In this document: positions 1-12,000 of the stretch, piece after piece
How the letters are laid out: each line of letters opens with the position of its first letter
Numbering within the stretch: the first letter of the stretch is position 1
NCBI GenBank assembly: GCA_948470475.1
Contig: OX419346.1
Coordinates: forward strand, 21,178,917 to 21,242,916
Reading direction: 5' to 3'
Length of the DNA: 64,000 bases
Source: Galaxea fascicularis
Taxonomy: Eukaryota > Cnidaria > Anthozoa > Scleractinia > Euphylliidae
Notes under the pieces: generated by a model
Databases searched by the model: none
Seen by the model: the letters and a program-made list of their open reading frames with translations, nothing else
What the model was told of the DNA's origin: nothing
Made by a program: the position numbers and the translations under genes

Positions 1-3000
1 TGACACCAACACTTCCTCCAATCAGCTTGCCGTGTTCATTGTAAGCTGCCATAGCCGCCATGTATTTCTCATCAGCTTTGAGCCCACGCACATAAAACAG
101 GATGTCAGCAGTTGCTGGGATCTGATCAGGGGATCAGGGAAATTAAGTATGTCAGCCTCACCTTTGTTTGGCACCGTCATCATTCTTTAGCTCATTTTGT
201 CCACTTGGAAATCGACTTAATAGAAATTAATATGAATTAATAGATGTGTGAGAAATCTATTAATTCATAGCCAACAGCCGTATGGTGGTGCCAACGAAGG
301 CGTTTGTAAAGCATAACAAACGGGATCAATTCCACATTTTTGATTGGCTATTCAGCCATGAAAATCAGCCACCATACAACGCCCGACAACTGGCGCCGAA
401 TAACTCTTCCTCTGGTCTTTCCAGATAAATTTTTTAGTTGTTTTCAAAAAGCATTATTCATTTCACTCACGCTTATCGAATGGGAGATCATTAACACCAA
501 CTCTGCTACTCGCCCAGTTGGCTGTCTATCCTCTCATTCTCAACTGGCGCTCTTAGAATTACGGTTAAAAATTTCACTTTAAAGAGTTGACGACACTCAT
601 CCGCTATTTCCTAAACAACAGGATTGTGGTGGAGACGGTCAGTGTTTAAGAGGCTAGTGTTAACTGAGGCTAGGTTCTAGCATATCCGCCCTTCAATATG
701 CAGCCTATCTTGAAATGGGTAAAAGGTGTCGAAAATATATATGTTCTATACTAATAATGGCTGCTTGTAATATAAAAAATGCGTGAAAGCTCTCTTTAAA
801 TCGGAGTGTCATGATCCAATACCTCTTCACCAGTCCCTGGGAGCTGATAGTCATTGAGCCTGACTTTTACATTATTACCGCTGGCTGATCTTGCAAACAG
901 TCGATACCAGGCCACCTAAAAAGAAACATTAAATTATGATATTCTACTTGGACTGGAACCTGAACAGAGAAGAACTGTAATAAAAAGAAAGCAAAGATTG
1001 CAGAGTAACAAACACTGAAGTGTGAGGAGGAAGAGTTTACAACAGAAAGTAACCTACAAAGAAATGAATGAATCCTAGTCTCTCTAACACATGGGATAAG
1101 GTTTGGTTAAATACAAGTCAGCTTCAACTCCTCAGAAGCTCAACTTACAGGAAAGTTTCCCTAGCTCACACATTTCCATTTATCGCAGTTGTTTAAGTAA
1201 CCACAATTTCAGTAAACAATGTATTGGGCCAACCTTTTCTCCACTTTTGGGTTTGAAAGGCGCAGCTTTGAACACCAGAACCGATGAGCTGCGATAAATC
1301 AGGAGAGGGGCAGGGGGGACATCTGAGGGAGCAACATCATCACTGCCTGTCTGTCTGTTCCAGCCGCACAGCTTCCGTTCTTGCTGTTGACACTTAATAA
1401 TCAACTCCTGGCTCTCCTGCAGTGATACCAATGCGTGACACAAAATGAGATCGCGTGACAAAAACAAAGCGTGACACAAACCCCCGATTGCGTTATGCAA
1501 AAGCAAAGAATTGTGGCGCAAAAATCCAGACTGTGTCACTCGAGAACAAGATTGCACGACATCACTACACACTTGGGTGACAAGTTTGAAATGATATGCA
1601 CCCGAGAGCACGAATGCGCGTTAGAAAAGCAAAATTGTGTTATGAGAAAGCAAAGATGGTTGAGACAAAAGCAAGACTCACTCTTTGGCTTACAGAAAGT
1701 GTGACACTACTTATGTGACATAGTATACCTGAAGCAATTGTGCCTGCCGTTCCGTTCCTACGTGACTCTGTGATGTGACAGCCTGCCCAGCCATGTGCAT
1801 TAGCAGCAGTGCTTTGGACAATGGGTTCCTGTTGCTGAGCGTCTGAAGTGTGTTTTCTGCTTCATTAAACTGCAGTGAACCGGCAGTGGGTTTTATCTTA
1901 TCCTGTAATGATATATAAAAAGCGTAACAGCAAATGAGATTTGTGTTTTCAGCAATAGTGTTTCTTGCTCCTGCAAACGACACTTTTTCCCACACTACAC
2001 TCACACGAATTCCATGCTGCTGGTTGTGAGAGCATCATAGATACTAAGGTTCATTTGCAGAGCAAGCTTTAAATTCACCATCTCCCTTTCGTTTCAATAC
2101 CAATATGCCATCTAGTGACATTCAGATCCTGGCAGTATGCAACCGCAGACCAGTTGGCCCAGTTGGCAGAGCACCGGACTCCCGATGCGGGGGGTCAAAC
2201 CCCAGCCCTACCAACACTCAGGGTCTTTGTAATGACATCTGCAAATGGTTAGACTTTCTAGGTCCCGTCTCACATCCCTTGTTCATGATAACTTTGTGGG
2301 ACGTTATAGAACCCACACACTGATCGCAAAGAGTAGGGGACGTAGTTCCCGGTGTTGTGGTATGGCCTTTGTGTGAATTGTGATGGTTTGGGGTGGGTGA
2401 ATGCTAGGAAATAGTAGCTGTATAATCTACTCTTCAATCCGAGAAAAGATAAAGTTCGACAACGATGACGATGATGAGGATGATGCCGGAAGTTCGTCAC
2501 TTACAGCAGTTTAATGGCGCAGCTCCCACGGGTCTCTTGTAGCTCAATGGTGTAGCAATGCAAAGGTCATATATGGGCTCACATCTACATCTTTTTCAAT
2601 CCGCCTAGTCTCATTTTGCCCTTAACCGTTCCCGGTTCCCTGAGACATCACATGAACTTCTGCGTGGCTGCAATTTGCGCCTAAAAAGCAGTCTGGCAAA
2701 GTACCCCATAACGTGCTGTAAAGCGCTTTGTGCCTTAACAGAACAAATAAAGCGTAAACTCTCAACGCACCAGCATCCCGTCTGGGGATCTGCACGAGCT
2801 CAGTCCAGGTGTCAATCTTAGTTCTGAGTGACAAGTCACCTACTTTACCTTATAGTAACTTCCGGTCACAACAGTAGAAACTAAGGGCGCTTACCATTAG
2901 TCAGAACTGACCGGCCAGACCAGGCCATTTGTAAAGAGAATTACACTATTGATAAGAATTGTCCAAACAGATCAGTTTATTTCTACAAAGTATGCATAGC

Positions 3001-6000
3001 TGGAATGTTTTTTTAGCAAAAACTCTCCAAAGAAGCCTATTTCATTTTCAAAATGACCGGTCTGGCTGGCCAGTTCTGACAAATGGAAAGCGCCCTAAGC
3101 TTGCTTATTTGCTTTCTCACCTTTTGCTTCTTTCCAGATGTCTTCTGTTCATCTGGCTCCTGTCCGAGGTGGGCAAGTTTAACAGCAACCCTTTGTTTTA
3201 CAAACAGCAACTCCATGTGTAGAGTTTCGATCATTCGCTCCAACAAACTGGGTCCCTGAGATTCTTTGTCCACATCGTCAGCTTTCAGTCGGATTACACT
3301 TGAAGAAGGCTGTTTAAAGATTGAAGTCATACGAATCTGGTTACATTATATATACTGTATCATGGATAACGTACTTCCAGTTTTGATTTTTTTGGTTTAG
3401 CAGCCGTTATGACTTAACCAAATCATAGCGGTGATTAATCATTAGCGGCGATTAGTTGTCTGGTTGATTTAGCAAAAGAAATGAATTGAATTTAGCACTA
3501 TTTCTTAGTGGTAGCTCAAACAACATTGCCTTTGCAAAGCAAAAAATAAATTTTAATTTCCACTTAAATCTTAGTCGAATACCTTAATCCAGCTGACGTC
3601 AGCGATGTTCCTTTTATTTGTGTCAATCACTGTGTCACGTGCTCTGGCCACATCTGAGAGCCCCTGCTCGAGAATACCCAACACCTTATTCAGTATGTTC
3701 CGCACTCCTGTATCTATTCCACCCAAGGTGATGATCATCTGTTTGTTGTAATCGGACAATACGCCCCTTAGAGGGGTGGGGCCAGTAGCAGGTTTCTCTA
3801 ATGCATCTGTTTCAGGTTTCTCCTTGGGGAGACAAAGAATCGATTGAAATTTAGCATATAAAGAGTTAGGTCTTCCCTCTAACACCTATCCCTCAGACAA
3901 ATACTCTGCAGGTGCATGCAATGCACAATGCAAAGTGCAATGCAATTCAATGCAATCACCTTCCGAGAGTAACACTATCACACTTGCATATAGCAAATAG
4001 TATCTGTACACTAACTGACCTGAAGCCGCAAAATGTTCAGCGCACTTGCACAATAACTTTATAACACATTTCCAGTTTTGTATCATAACTGAACGTCCGC
4101 CATCTTACGTGTCAGTTAAGGTCGTGCCTCCTAACACTGACTAGAGGTACTTTTTTTTTTTGCAAATTGAGTCCTATCCACAATTTTCCTTACTGGGTCC
4201 CAATTTCACTTGATAAGGTTTCCCTTTCCCGCACAGCTGTAAACTGCGTAAAAAAACCTTTGTCACTGGAAACACCTCAGTTTTTCTGGCAATCCCGAAA
4301 TGCACAGAAGTCATGAACAACATGATTATCAACTTTAACCCTTCCAACTCATATATCAGCATGCATATTCTCCTAACTCCTTACTGTTCAATAGTTCATG
4401 TTAGGTGATCATTTCATTACTTCTCATTAACGGCATATTCAACCAGATAGTCAACTCTAAGGAGAAATTCGGTGCTGGTCATTACTGTTGGGAGTTGAAG
4501 AGTTGCGTATCGCACCTGTTTAGCGTTTGAGATTTGTTCTGGGGCCACAGTCGACATTGGTGTCTCCATCTCAGCACTGCTGACTCTGGACTGATCAGGA
4601 AGACCAGCTTTACACTCCAATAGCAAAGCAAACTTCAGAGTGACTTCGGCGCTTAGGATGGGATCGAAACAGGCAGCATTACTCCAGGACAGTGCTGTGT
4701 GAACCACAGTCAGGATGTACAACCACTGGAGTGAGAGAAATCCAAAGCATGTGAGTTAGTGATGAAAATAAGCAGATAGAGAGAGATGAAGAACATTTCT
4801 GTCTCGTCATGGCCAGTCGGGTGTGAGAGACCTATTAACAGTTAACTTACCGGGCAATGTGTGGAAATTTCTTACAGAACGAGCAAGGTTTTATTCAGTT
4901 TCAACCGACAAGTACTGTGAGCTTCCTTTTAGAAACCCTTTCAACAATGGATTGGATTTGTAGTTAGTTTTATATCCCTCCCCTCCCCTCCCCCCTTCTT
5001 ACAATAATCGTTATCACCTTACCCGGTTGACGAACACATCATTCAACAACTGTTTGCAATTCTCCAAAGACGAGGACATGACTCGCTGAAAATGAGGTTT
5101 GCATTTTGACCAGAGAAACAGCGCCGCGTCAACCATCATATCACAGTCTTTAACGATGATGGCAGACTAATGACAAAAATTCAATATAGTTAGAATGTGG
5201 AAGTGCTTTAAACCTAGCCTTTGACGCAGCCGATAGCTGTCTTGTCACAAAGTGCTCACACCCACTTCCCCCGTTATTTCGGCAGAGGAGCGTTGCGTGA
5301 CCAAATAACGGAAGCGGTCAGACAACATAGAGGCTGGAAAGTGCACACCTGTATCTAGGTGTACAACACTAAACCTCATAAAAGGACAATTTGGGCAGAT
5401 ATTGTGATCTTGTTGAAATTGCACAAGTTTAAAGGCATGAAGAAAGGCTCAACTGAAGTGAAGACAATTTCAACCGGTTCACTGGGGTTCAAGAGAAAGT
5501 AATGGTGTGATAGATTGTTCCTCAAATAAAATATATGTTATTGTTAAGGTATTTTCCTGCAGTGATGCAATCTTAACTTGGACTTGCGCTTGCCTAAACG
5601 ACAGTATTAGTCAACTAACAGAGAAGGTAAAAGACTAAATTTTTTTCAAATTTTGAGACGCAGTAAATAGACACTGAGATTTTGTCTTCCGAACAATTTA
5701 AGCCTAGCCTTGATTTGACATTCAGTAAGCGTGTGAGGAAGTTACGATGTTAAAGGTTATAGTTATCAATTACTTTCAGACAAAACTTGTAATCAAGAGT
5801 AGTCAAGATTACCTTGTAGGGTTCCTCACTGCATGATTGAATTACATCAGCCAGATGGGTGAGTTCCTCAAGCAGACTGACACTTTTACCTGGTGCATGT
5901 TTTAGGCATGTTGAGTAAATGAAAAATGTAACTTTCTGTTAGATAGTTTTCAAATGAATGCCAGAAAACCAAACCTAAAGTAATTACTCTGACCAATCAC

Positions 6001-9000
6001 AAGAGACGAAGACAGCTCAGTGAACCAATCAGAATTTGAAGTAATTACATACCACCGGGGCCAAGCGCGGGAAAATGGGCGCATGCAACCAGCAGTCGGT
6101 TTTGGTTTCGCTTCTCATTGGCTGAGAACTGAAGTGGCGCGAGTTTTTTCAACCAATCACAGAGAAAAGTAATGCAAAACCAAAGCAAACGCGAATTACT
6201 TTCGACACGCAATTGAAAACCGCTCTGTCCCGGGTAAACTCGGTAGAAATGACCCAACTCACACCAGACCCCTGTAGCTTAGTGATGCAGTAACTGAACT
6301 AGTAATTAATCGTGAAGTCAAACGTTTGACACCTGCTGGGAAAACTCGGAAATTTGCCTCCGAGTATGCGTGTGACATTACAGCAAAATTTCGTAATTTA
6401 AGTGTCCAGATTTCACAGAAACATCTTGCCTTCACAAGAAATGTTGCATACACGCTGAAGTAAATAGCCGAGAGAGAAGTTTCGAAAACAACTTTCATTT
6501 TGCAACACGAGGACCTGACAGCGTACCCTGGTTGTATCCACTTGCGTCTCCATCATCTGAGTGAGCAGTCTTCTTTGGTTTCTTCACAGTGTTGTAAAAT
6601 GGCTCCAGTGCCAACATCAGCTGCAGTGTTTTAATATCCACAAAGCTACTGACACTGCTCTGTTCCTGTAACAGCTGCAGTGTTGACTCAATCAACAGTT
6701 CAAAAGGCTCCCATTGTTCATAGCTGAAGGCTTGTTTGACGAATTTGACCAGAGCTGGGAGAGGTACACCGTTTTCACCTGAAAACATCAAAAGCAATTA
6801 CATGGCATGATCATTAGTTCTAAGACTGGTTTCATTTCTACAGAACAAGAGAATTACGGTTACGGTTACATCTAGGTCTTCACTTCGGGTGAAAAAGAAA
6901 AGGACAGACCATTCGAGAAAAAATGATGGGAAGTTGGAGGATTTTAAGTTAGCAAGAATTCTTTTTGCCCACTTCTTGTGCAGGATATCTTTGCAGGTGT
7001 TTGACTTGTCTCTTCTTTGCCTTCTTCGTACACGATTTTTTTTCTTGTCCCTTTACCTTACATGAATTTTTTTTTGGCTTTTCCCTCACCCCCTTCACTT
7101 TTCTAACAGTCCGCCCCTAATAATGTTTGCCGGGTGTTTATAGCTGTTTTAAGGATCGGAACTAGGACTTCTGTCAGGGTAACAATTTATTACAGAATGC
7201 ATTAAGATTGGGATTATGATTGTTGGTAACACGGAGAGACTCTAGAGCACACATTGTATGATACCTCTGGCCACAAGCTCCATTAGGGAAGTATTATGCA
7301 GTTCCATGACAGATGGGTGAATGGCGCCTTCATGTTTCATCGCGTGAGGCTGTTTGGTTCCTCCGCCTCCAGCGATAATCTCCACCCCTGCAAAGAACAG
7401 CTCAGCGCACACATCTATCGCTGTATCTTCAGCATCAGGGGCGGGAGCTTCACAGTGGAGGGTGCGTCTGTGCGTCTCACTGAGTGCTTCTAATATGGCC
7501 AGGAATTTAGCAGCAGTACCTTGCAGATCATTTAGCAGGCGTTCAGTGGGCGTTCTTGGCCAAGCATGCTGAAAATTACATCTTAAAACTGAGTTATTCT
7601 GGTTCAACTTATCCCGGTTAAGCAACACTCGGATACGCCGATTATAGTCTTCCAAAAGAGCGCAGCATATTCTGAAACGAAATACTCTTGGTGGAGTGTG
7701 CTGAGATCAACGCACAGAAGAGTGGGGATCGAGTGTCTGAAACAGTGCCACGACAAAGGCTTAACAGATTGCGCACGATTTTCCCGCCAAAACTATTAGG
7801 ACAAACTACTTCAACTTTTGCTATCAGAGCCCTAAAAGAACTTCACAATTAAAAACGCTACCACAAGGCCTGCCCCCCCCCCCTCAAGTAAAACGAAGAG
7901 TTCTATAGTTTATGGCATGCAAACTATTTCTTTATTATATAATAAGCTGCATTATGAATGCATTTTGATTGGTTCTTGGCAGAAGCTCTGTGTCGGGGCA
8001 ATTAATCATCGGAAGGTCATCGGAAGCACATGACGTTGCAGAAAAATTACATCTTTCAGCAGTTTAGCAAATTTACAGATGACCAACTTAAGGCGACTTA
8101 ATACTCACATGAGCGAAATCCTTCAGGTTTGGTTTAGTCTTGGGCCTCAGCAGTCCCTTTGGCCTCTTACGAGTCTCAAACACCACTCTCTTAAATATCA
8201 TAGCTTGCATTTTTGTTTTTGCCTGGCGAAATGCAGCTTCAGTAATCGGTGTCTCCTCCGAGGTACTCATCTTCTCAATTTCACTGAGTTCATTCACCTT
8301 ACCCAGGCCTCTCTTGGCGAACGCCTCGGCGTGCATGGGGACTTTGAGGTCAAAGTAGCACTGACACACGGCTGTGTATAACGTAGTGCGCCATGTTAGA
8401 TATCTCACTGTAAGGAGCGGCACGGATGATTCTAGACACATGCACGCCCACAGTAGGAAATCCAAAGCCTAGTGAAAGGAACAGAATGTACCATCGTCAC
8501 TTCATCACCAGAGGACGTTTCCTAATTTTTGAAATGGACGGGGATGTTCAAAATGAGCCGGGAAAAAATTATTTTAACTGCTAAGGCTAAAAATAAATGC
8601 CGTTTATCCATCAAAGTAGCAACAGAGGATCTACATGTGTAATTCAGACTCTCCCCTAATAACAGCCCTGATTGTATTAACTGTCTTCACTGGTACTACA
8701 GCTGTGTATTCAGTGAACTTAGCTACAAGCATTTCAATCGTAAACTTTGTCGGTTTGAAATCCACAATACACAACAGGTCAGTCCATGGTATAAACGCTC
8801 CAGCTGTTAATCTGATTGGTTAACGAAGTCGTGACGTTATAGAGCGTTTTCACGTGACGTCATCTGTGCGATGTCTGTCGTACATGTAAATATACCAGCA
8901 TCCCATACCTCTTACTAACCGAGGTTGAGGTCCGTACTGTAAGTTACGGACCGAGTTTTTTTCCCGTTCACTTATGGCCCAAGCGCGAAGCGCGCGGGCC

Positions 9001-12000
9001 ATAAATCAACGGGAAAACGTAACGAGGATCCGTAACTTACAGTACGGACCGAGAAAACGAGGTTAGTAAGATATTTATTATATCTTTGAGGTTAGTCGGA
9101 CGCGCGAGAAAGAAAACTTTCACATTTAGCGGGCCGTACAGTAAGGTACGGCTTGCAAAATTGACCAATCAAAGCGCGCGTACTAACTGAGAGATATAAT
9201 AAAGGGTAATACTGTACGCAGCCAGTACTCTCGACGAATGACTAATTGGTTTGCCTGTAAATGGTGTCCTGGGAGGAGGGGTTTAACTCCCTACACTCTA
9301 CCGCTAGAGAGAGGTTCCTTTTTCAGGCCTCAAGAATAATAGGCCATTTCCAAGTTCATGTCTGCCTCCTCTTCAAAGCGAGTCTAAGTGCGAAGTTTTT
9401 GTTATGAAAATTAGTTTTCATTCATATGTAAAGTAGAACTAATTACCATCACAAAAACTTCGCACTTAGACTCGCTTTGAAGAGGAGGCAGACATGAACT
9501 CAGAAATGGCCTATTATAACAAGGTGATTAGTTCATCCGGGAAACAGTGTTCAGTCATTTTACCCCTGATATCGCTATTTCATGTGGTTTGTTTGTTTTC
9601 AGTCAGTCTTACATTAAAATTTCTGCCAGCCTCAAGATTATACGTGACAAGGCAGTCTTATCATTTGATCTTTTAAACTGCTCCCTGTCTCTCTTTTGGT
9701 TTGCCTTTGCCCAATCAGTACACGTACTTGTCGGAAATTTTTAATGTGTCTGGGAGCAACAAGGGGTAAATTAATTATAGTGTTTTTAACCTTGCTGCTG
9801 TGTCCACAAGCCATCAAATGCCGACAGACTGCATAAATATGCACAGTTCCTGTAACGAAAAATGCAGAAAACATTATAATGGATAAAACAAATGAAAATG
9901 CAGCAAAATAAATAATAATAATAATATACACGGTGTACATCACAATAATCTAACAACGGCCTCTTTACAGGGGTGTGGGACACAATGAGCATGTGGGGCA
10001 AAATCATCAAAACTTAACAGGTGGTGTGACCATCATTTAACTTCTCTTTATCATATTACTTGTTCATCAATAACACAGGGCATGAGAATACAGGAAAAGA
10101 TCACCAAGGTCAGCTGAGTTAACAAATTCTCACTACTTGTAAAATATGAAACACCTTAAAACTGTAAGGAGAGTACGCATGTTGATGCTGCCACCCAAAT
10201 CAGGGCTCAAAATAATGTTTGGATAGTGGCCGGTCATGTTGACCAGCCAAAGAAATTTTAGCTCAGTCGCATCTTGTTTCTGACTGGTCAAAATATTGAA
10301 AAAATAAATTTTAATTTCTGTTTTGGTCAAGTTGCCATTCTGGCTGGACATTGTGCATTGACCGGCCATCATCTTGAGCCCTGCAAATTTAATGTACACT
10401 TAAAGAATGAATTATGATTACCATTAAAGACCAACCAACATAATTCCTCTTTGTGGAGAGCTGTTTGAGTGGCCAGGCGAAGAACTTTCAAAACAGCCAC
10501 ACAGTGGGATACTTCATCAGGATTCTGTTTACAATACCATGCACATATAAAAACAATTAGGACTGTGATAATTAACTTCACAAATCAAATGATTCACCAT
10601 GAAGTAGACAAATAAACAGGTTTTAACTTAACTAAATTTTATAACATTATAACAGGAGATGGTAATTGTTGGGGTAGTAATAATAATGATGATAATGATG
10701 TTGATGATGATGATGACAATTATGATAACTACGACAATGAGGATGATGATAACCATGATGATGATTTATTTGAGAGTACCATAAATCATGCATCCCTTCA
10801 GCCCTAAGATCAAACTTAAAACACATTTTTTGCCCCTAGAAATAGTTACGAAAATTGTTAAAATATCAAGCGAATTCATCACATGTGATCGTGTCCATAA
10901 TTCTTGTAACCACTCTGTTTCAAAAAGCATTGATATTACAAGGAGAAATTTGATGCTGATCACTCTTAGGGTTTTAACCTGGGCCTTACATGACTGTTAG
11001 ATACAAATGAAGTGTGATTAGTTGCTTGTTTTCTAGTGAGATTTATCTATGATTTCCAAGTTTTATAATGTAAATAAATTATTATTGTCTACAGGCACTT
11101 ACCTGGAGTTTAGGATCTTCAGCAATCCTTACATGACAGCAACAGATGGCTTCACCAAGAACAGCTCTCAGCTTTACAAATACAAAAGTAATATAAAAAA
11201 GAGTTTCAGTGATGTATAAAGGCTTAATAATGTTGAACGTAATTTTATCATTACTGCTCTAAATTTAACTACTCTAAACTTAACAACCTAAAACTGTAAA
11301 CATACCTTTCTATCACAAGTTACAGTATTTATCAGCCCAAATTTAAGCAACAGGGAACTAAAGCACTGTCACGATAACTTTTAGTCAATGCATCTTTATT
11401 TAAGTTACTCATTAATGTATGTGTATAATTATTACATTATTTTTGTTTCCTCAGAGTAATGGTGTGTATTATTTTATTTTATTATGAGTAGTGTCAAGTC
11501 TGCTGCACTGTTAGCCCAGTTGGTAACAGCACCACACTGATTGTCATGGACTACAGTACAACCAGACTAATAAACAGGTTCCTAACTGGTAAGGCCATAC
11601 TGGCTGTGTGCTCAACATCTAAACATACTGTAACTTAAAGCATTTCTACCTACCACCATTGTGGCAGAAGCTAAATCATCAAAGCCAGAAAGCAAATGCT
11701 TCTGGTAAAATGCCTCAGTATCCAGTTCTGCAACCTCTGAAAGGGTCATTCCTCTCTGAAGGTGTTTTGTTAGATATCTGCCATAGCAGTGGAACTGAGC
11801 CAATTTGTATTCCTGTGGGATAATAAAGAAACCACTTAAGCCCCCAATTTGCTATGTTTGCTATGTTATCTAACTACAGTTTGTACATGGAGGTGTGGTA
11901 TAATTATTTTACATGCCAGGACTATTATCTACTAATTATCATTTGATTTCCATTTTAGGATAAAAAGTTGAAAAAGTGTAACTACACATACCTTAACAGA

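Noticed and set aside
2147..2220. tRNA-like sequence with box A and box B
   Set aside because: The tRNA-like fold is poor and the downstream sequence matches a SINE body.
2622..2834. 70-codon minus-strand ORF as a CFAP54 exon
   Set aside because: The exons at 3309-3121 and 1902-1729 join directly in phase; no good acceptor/donor pair or family similarity supports this frame.
11511..11560. Possible SINE head (TTAGCCCAGTTGGTAACAGC)
   Set aside because: Only a box A-like word is present; no box B or SINE body follows convincingly.
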